A DNA stretch of 9,757 nt from JASFWK01 sp050049355 (lineage in GTDB: Bacteria; Chloroflexota; Anaerolineae; B4-G1; DUEL01): assembly GCA_050049355.1 (NCBI GenBank), contig JASFWK010000077.1, positions 1-9,757 of the forward strand, in the 5' to 3' direction. Position 1 is the first letter of the stretch; every line of letters starts with the position of its first letter. The position numbers and the translations under genes were made by a program. Under the pieces are notes generated by a model. That model was not told the origin of the DNA. It saw nothing but the letters and a program-made list of their open reading frames with translations, and did not search any database. Shown in pieces: positions 6,051 to 9,757 of the stretch.

Positions 6051-7310
6051 TCAGCGCAGCCGGCCCATCGCGCCCAGGAACCGCTCCACCTCTTCAGATG
6101 TGTTGTAGTGGGCCAGGCCGACGCGCACGAGACCGCCTTCCTTCTCCAATCCCAGCCGCTCGGTAACCGCCAGGGCGTAGAAGTTGCCGTCCCATACGAA
6201 GATGCCCTCGTCCGCAAGCCGGCGGGCCACTTCGTGCGGCGTGAGTCCCTCCAGGGTAAAGGAGACCGTTGGGACCCGCCAGGCGGAAAGAGTCGGGTCG
6301 GTGATACCCCAGATGTGGAGTCCTGGTATCTCCTGTAACCCCTCAATCAGGCGCCAGCCCAGGTCGCGCTCGTAGACCTGGATCGCTGTCAGAGCGGTCT
6401 TCAGGTAGAGGCGGCGGCCGCTCAGGGTTGCGAACCGCTCGGCGTAGGGAGTGCCGAAGCGCCGTCCCACTCCGGCCAGATAGTCCACCGCGGCCACCAA
6501 TCCTGCCAGTCCTTCGTGATTCTGGGTGCCGGTCTCGAAGCGATCCGGTACCTCATCCGGTGCAGGTCTGACCTTGTCGGGCCGCAGATGCTCCAGGAGC
6601 TCTCGCCGTCCCCACAGAATCCCCACGTGCGGCCCGAAGAACTTGTAGGCGGAGCAGACCAGGAAGTCGCAGCCTACGGCCTGAACGTCGATCGGGCCGT
6701 GGGGGGCGTAGTGGACCGCGTCCACGTAGGTCCAAGCTCCCACGTCGTGAGCCCACGCGGTGATCTGAGCCACGTCGTTGATGGTGCCTACGGCGTTGGA
6801 GGCGTACCCAACCGCCACCAGCCGCGTCCTCTTGTTGAGCAGACACCGAAGTTCCTCCAGGTCGAGGGTACACGTTTCGGGGTGAAAGTCGGCCCAGCGA
6901 ACCACAACTCCCTTCTCCTCAAGCCGCAGCCAGGGAGCGATGTTAGCGTCGTGATCCAGCCAGGTGACCACCACTTCATCCCCCGACGACAGTTCGCGCT
7001 CCAACGCATGGCTGAGGTGGAAGGTGAGAGTGGTCATGTTGGGGCCGAAGACGATCTCCTCAGGCGAGGGAGCGTTGAGAAAGTCGGCGGCGGCCTGGCG
7101 AGCGCGGGCGATGGTCTCGTCGGTGCGACGGCTGGTGAGGAAGGCGCCGTGGGTGTTCGCATTAGCCTGCACCAGGTACTCCTGCATCGCTGCCATGACT
7201 TTCTTGGGGGCCTGGGTGCCGCCGGGGCCGTCGAGGTAGACGTAGGGACGCCCAGCCAAATCCGTTTGGTGCAGCGCGGGAAACTGCGTGCGCAGGGTGG
7301 GAAGCTCCAT
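6051..7310 (-). CDS. Class V aminotransferase, cysteine-desulfurase-like (VC1184 type)
   Basis: This 419-residue protein has the fold type I PLP enzyme of the class V group. PLP-binding features are visible: stacking His120 in WLDHDANIAPW, Asp197 in VDAVHYAPH for the pyridine nitrogen, and Schiff-base Lys223 in CSAYKFFGPHVGILWG. The N-terminal YLDGPGGTQAP and the WLDHDAN block resemble the VC1184-type subfamily, often named 'cysteine desulfurase-like'. True SufS/IscS enzymes carry a catalytic Cys in a C-terminal loop. Here the matching region (GNFYALAVTERLG to RVGLAHYNTSEEV) has none, and no Cys occurs after residue 219. Desulfurase activity is therefore doubtful; another amino-acid lyase or aminotransferase reaction is possible. 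The ATG at 7310 has an SD (GAGGAGA, 7317-7323, read on the - strand) six bases upstream. It is the last gene of the leftward block and may share the ABC operon transcript. No SufU or IscU partner is nearby. Its stop abuts the stop of the convergent hydrolase gene. Confidence 0.9.
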   Translation of the reverse strand: MELPTLRTQFPALHQTDLAGRPYVYLDGPGGTQAPKKVMAAMQEYLVQANANTHGAFLTSRRTDETIARARQAAADFLNAPSPEEIVFGPNMTTLTFHLSHALERELSSGDEVVVTWLDHDANIAPWLRLEEKGVVVRWADFHPETCTLDLEELRCLLNKRTRLVAVGYASNAVGTINDVAQITAWAHDVGAWTYVDAVHYAPHGPIDVQAVGCDFLVCSAYKFFGPHVGILWGRRELLEHLRPDKVRPAPDEVPDRFETGTQNHEGLAGLVAAVDYLAGVGRRFGTPYAERFATLSGRRLYLKTALTAIQVYERDLGWRLIEGLQEIPGLHIWGITDPTLSAWRVPTVSFTLEGLTPHEVARRLADEGIFVWDGNFYALAVTERLGLEKEGGLVRVGLAHYNTSEEVERFLGAMGRLR

Positions 7311-7368
7311 CAGCTATCTCCTCGGTGCAAGGTCAAGAACGTCAGTTGATCGGGTCTTGCGTGTCAAA

Positions 7369-8610
7369 TCATTCGTATCGGAGTGCGTCGATCGGATTGA
7401 GGCGGGAGGCCCGCCAGGCCGGGTAGAGGCCGGAGGCCAGGCCGACGAAAGCCGAGACGGTGGTGGCCAGCAGGATCGCTCCCGCCGTGACCACAGAGCG
7501 GAAGCCCTCAGCCAGGGTAGAGAGCACCTGCGCGCCCGTCGCGCCGAGCCCGATGCCGATCAAGCCTCCCACCACGGCCAGCGTCACCGCCTCGATAAGG
7601 AATTGCCACAGGATGTCTTGCCGTCGGGCGCCAACCGCTTTACGCAGACCGATCTCGCGTGTTCGTTCCGTCACCGAGACCAGCATGATGTTCATGATCC
7701 CGATGCCACCTACCAGGAGGCTGATACCCGCGATGGCTCCCAGGAACGTAGTCAGCACGCTGGTGATCTGGCCGAAAGTCCGGATCAGATCCGACTGGCT
7801 GAGGACGGTGAAGTCATCCTCATCCTCAAAGGCGATGTTGTGCTGATCCCGGAGGATCATTCGCACTTGCTCAGCGGCGGCCCCCATTCGATCCTCGCTC
7901 ACTGCCTCGACGAGGATGAAAGTCACCTGGTACTCGCCGCTGGCCGTACGGGCAGGGAAGAGACGAGTCTGACCCGTCGTCAGCGGCACGAAGACGGTAT
8001 CGTCTTGATCGCCAAAGGTGCCACCCTTCTCCTCCATTATACCGATGACCTGGAAGGGGACTCCGTTGATACGCACTCTCTCGCCGATGGGGTAGGGATT
8101 GTCTGGGAAGAGATCTTCCACTACTGTCTGCCCCAGGACCGCTACCCTGGCCTGCCCATCGAGGTCTCGCTGGGAGATGAAATCCCCTGCAACTGGATAC
8201 CAGTTGCGTACTTGAGCATACTCAGGGGTCACCGCCTGCACCTGTGTTGAAGCCTGTCGTCCTCCCGCCACAACTGTGGCCGAGCGCTCCAACTCCGGGG
8301 CCAAGCGGGCTACGTCCGGCAGTCTGAAGGAATCTGAGAGGGCCTCCACATCCCCCATAGTCAGAGGCTTGGGAAAACGCTGGGTGCCGGGTGGCCCCCC
8401 TTCCTCCAGCGTGCCGGGGACCACGAAGAGGAGGTTCGTGCCGATGCCCTGGAACTGCTCAGTGACGTAGAGCTGGACCCCTTGGCCGGCGGCCATCAGA
8501 GTGATTACCGCTGCAACGCCGATGACGATACCCAACATGGTAAGAACAGAGCGCAGCTTGTTGGCCGCCAGGGCCCGCAGGGAGACGCGCACGCTTTCTA
8601 GCAGATTCAT
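7369..8610 (-). CDS. MacB-type ABC transporter permease (FtsX family)
   Basis: This 413-residue membrane protein is the permease half of a MacB/LolC-like type VII ABC transporter. Such systems couple cytoplasmic ATP use to mechanical movement of an extracytoplasmic domain, and do not carry substrate through the membrane. TM1 is about 22-42 (preceded by LRALAANKLRSVLTMLGI, the classic entry). A large extracytoplasmic MacB-PCD domain spans about 45-283. TM2 is about 285-311, TM3 about 338-362 and TM4 about 375-397. The cytoplasmic loop ERTREIGLRKAVGA (315-328) is the FtsX hallmark that contacts the ATPase. The C-terminus LNPIDALRYE is also typical. The ATPase is a separate gene, unlike fused E. 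coli MacB. The start overlaps the ATPase stop by four bases (ATGA), so the two are translationally coupled. Substrates may be peptides, lipids or antibiotics; the sequence does not say. Confidence 0.95.
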   Translation of the reverse strand: MNLLESVRVSLRALAANKLRSVLTMLGIVIGVAAVITLMAAGQGVQLYVTEQFQGIGTNLLFVVPGTLEEGGPPGTQRFPKPLTMGDVEALSDSFRLPDVARLAPELERSATVVAGGRQASTQVQAVTPEYAQVRNWYPVAGDFISQRDLDGQARVAVLGQTVVEDLFPDNPYPIGERVRINGVPFQVIGIMEEKGGTFGDQDDTVFVPLTTGQTRLFPARTASGEYQVTFILVEAVSEDRMGAAAEQVRMILRDQHNIAFEDEDDFTVLSQSDLIRTFGQITSVLTTFLGAIAGISLLVGGIGIMNIMLVSVTERTREIGLRKAVGARRQDILWQFLIEAVTLAVVGGLIGIGLGATGAQVLSTLAEGFRSVVTAGAILLATTVSAFVGLASGLYPAWRASRLNPIDALRYE

Positions 8611-9344
8611 AGCTCCTCCTCCGAAACCCCCTCCGGCGGTACTGCCTCCACCTGCTCCACCAGCTGCTGGTCCGTGATCTGCCCGTCGTACAGATGGATG
8701 ATGTGAGAGGTATGACGGGCGATGATCGGGTCGTGGGTCACCACCACCACGGTGATCGATCGCTCTCGATTGAGTTCGCGGAGTATCGACATCACCTCGT
8801 CGCCGGAGCGGCTGTCCAGGTTGCCGGTGGGTTCGTCGGCCAGGATGATGGAGGGTCGGTTGACCAGTGCCCGCGCCATGGCCACGCGCTGCTGCTGCCC
8901 ACCGGAGAGTTCCGTCGGGGTGTGATTCAATCGGTCGCCTAGGCCTACCGCTTCGAGTGCCTCCTGGGCTCGATGGTGGCGCTCGGCGCGCCCCATTCCG
9001 GCGTATATGAGGGGAAGAGCGACATTCTCCAGTGCGGTTGTACGCGCGAGCAGATTGAAGGTCTGGAAGACGAAACCGATCCTCCGGTTGCGGATGGCGG
9101 CCAGCTGGTCGTCGCCCAACCGGCTGACCTTCTCGCCGCTCAGCCAGTAGGTACCCGAGGTGGGCTGATCAAGGCAACCGATGATGTTCATCAGGGTGGA
9201 CTTCCCCGAGCCGGAGGGCCCCATGATTGCTATCATCGCCCCGGGTTCTACGCCGAGCGACACGCCGCGCAGGGCGTGCACCTCCACTTCGCCCATCTGG
9301 TAGACCTTGGTAATATCCCGAAGCTCGATCGCTGGTGAGTTCAT
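8607..9344 (-). CDS. MacB/LolD-type ABC transporter ATP-binding protein
   Basis: This 245-residue nucleotide-binding subunit powers the FtsX-type permease encoded next to it. All ABC motifs are present: Walker A GPSGSGKST (42-50), Q-loop Gln94 in FVFQTFNLL, signature LSGGQQQRVAMARAL (146-160), Walker B IILADEP with catalytic Glu171, D-loop GNLD (174-177) and H-loop His204. The start IELRDITKVYQMGEVEVHALRG is the usual LolD/MacB N-terminus. The length is slightly above the LolD norm because of an acidic tail (about 225-245). ATG 9344 follows a G-rich site (AGGGGG, on the - strand) in the 8-base gap after the adaptor gene. The protein is soluble and membrane-associated through the permease. Confidence 0.96.
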   Translation of the reverse strand: MNSPAIELRDITKVYQMGEVEVHALRGVSLGVEPGAMIAIMGPSGSGKSTLMNIIGCLDQPTSGTYWLSGEKVSRLGDDQLAAIRNRRIGFVFQTFNLLARTTALENVALPLIYAGMGRAERHHRAQEALEAVGLGDRLNHTPTELSGGQQQRVAMARALVNRPSIILADEPTGNLDSRSGDEVMSILRELNRERSITVVVVTHDPIIARHTSHIIHLYDGQITDQQLVEQVEAVPPEGVSEEEL

Positions 9345-9352
9345 CGTGCCCC

Positions 9353-9757
9353 CTATCGCTGTCCGAAGGGGAAGCCGGTTCCCTCGGGCATGAGAATAAG
9401 CACGTCCCCTTCCTCCAGCCCACCCAGCACCTGGCTGTATCCCTCATAGCGGATTCCCAACTGGATGTCTACCCTTTCGGTGCCTTCTGAGGTCTGGCGG
9501 TGGGTGTAGGGCTGGCCGGTAGTCTGGTCAACGCGGACTACCCAGTTAGGGATCAGCAGTTGGTCCGAAAGTTCCTCTATCATGACAACGGCGGTGCCGG
9601 ACATTCCCGCTCGCAGCGGAGCGTCGGTGGGATCCAACGCGATGACTACGGGGAATGAGACTGCCCCCTGGTCTAGTGTCGCCGCTGGGCCGATCCGCTC
9701 TGTGGTTCCGGTGAGCAGTAGATCAGGCAGGGCGTCGACCGTCACCTCCACTGGCAG
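9353..9757 (-). CDS. MacA/HlyD-type periplasmic adaptor subunit, C-terminal end (N-terminus outside window)
   Basis: The last 135 residues of an RND/ABC efflux adaptor are visible; the frame stays open at the right edge. The visible part covers a beta-barrel (GTTERIGPAATLDQG, then FPVVIALDPTDAPLRAGMSGTAVV) and a membrane-proximal domain (LLIPNWVVR to VLGGLEEGDVLIL). LRAGMSGTA is the usual adaptor signature. The hairpin and lipoyl parts and any N-terminal anchor are off the window. It should bridge the permease to the outside; in a single-membrane host it would not need a TolC partner. It sits first in a three-gene operon, eight bases before the ATPase start. The GTG at 9751 lies inside the domain and is not the start. 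Confidence 0.9.
   Translation of the reverse strand: MPVEVTVDALPDLLLTGTTERIGPAATLDQGAVSFPVVIALDPTDAPLRAGMSGTAVVMIEELSDQLLIPNWVVRVDQTTGQPYTHRQTSEGTERVDIQLGIRYEGYSQVLGGLEEGDVLILMPEGTGFPFGQR

Noticed and set aside
7311..7368. A possible internal promoter for the aminotransferase: a perfect TTGACA on the - strand (7362-7367) in the gap after the permease.
   Set aside because: At 17-18 bases spacing the -10 would be TGACGT or similar, only three of six matches. Read-through from the ABC genes explains expression equally well.
7288..8250. A 320-codon open frame on the + strand opposite the permease gene.
   Set aside because: It has no fold motif, a composition typical of antisense shadows (many Asp, Arg, His, Gln), and overlaps a clear FtsX permease.

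Overview
The window is GC-rich, densely packed bacterial DNA. It looks like a Chloroflexota (Anaerolineae-like) genome, although no marker gene proves this. The best clue is the C-terminus of the secreted glycoside hydrolase (VHLPVVMRR). It resembles the short 'YLPLVLR'-type tail I associate with exported proteins of that phylum. The histidine kinase linker and the trypsin-like peptidase also fit. I see no tRNA, rRNA, CRISPR array, insertion sequence or phage gene.

The left two thirds (2-6050) is read on the + strand. In order it holds: the C-terminal part of a PAS-linked sensor histidine kinase, cut by the window edge; a long-form AlaX trans-editing enzyme whose TTG start overlaps the kinase stop codon; a metallo-beta-lactamase-fold protein that has lost several usual metal ligands; an 89-residue protein that duplicates the N-terminal domain of the next gene; a cytoplasmic trypsin-like serine peptidase with an intact His-Asp-Ser triad; and, after a 256-base gap with a good sigma-70-like promoter, a secreted clan GH-A glycoside hydrolase with a C-terminal Ig/BACON-like domain. 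The first five genes are closely spaced and could be co-transcribed. Their functions do not form an obvious pathway.

The right third (6051-9757) is read on the - strand. In transcription order it holds: the end of a MacA/HlyD-type adaptor, cut by the window edge; a MacB/LolD-type ABC ATPase; a MacB-type FtsX permease; and a class V aminotransferase of the cysteine-desulfurase-like VC1184 type. The first three form a compact tripartite efflux or export operon, with an 8-base gap and then a 4-base overlap. The aminotransferase follows after 57 to 58 bases and may be read through. The two blocks converge, with the hydrolase and aminotransferase stop codons directly adjacent.

Most of the content is recognisable. 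The most unusual items are the stand-alone copy of the peptidase N-domain beside the full peptidase (36 of 62 residues identical, no gaps), the ligand-poor MBL protein upstream of that pair, and the translational coupling of a sensor kinase to a tRNA-editing enzyme.
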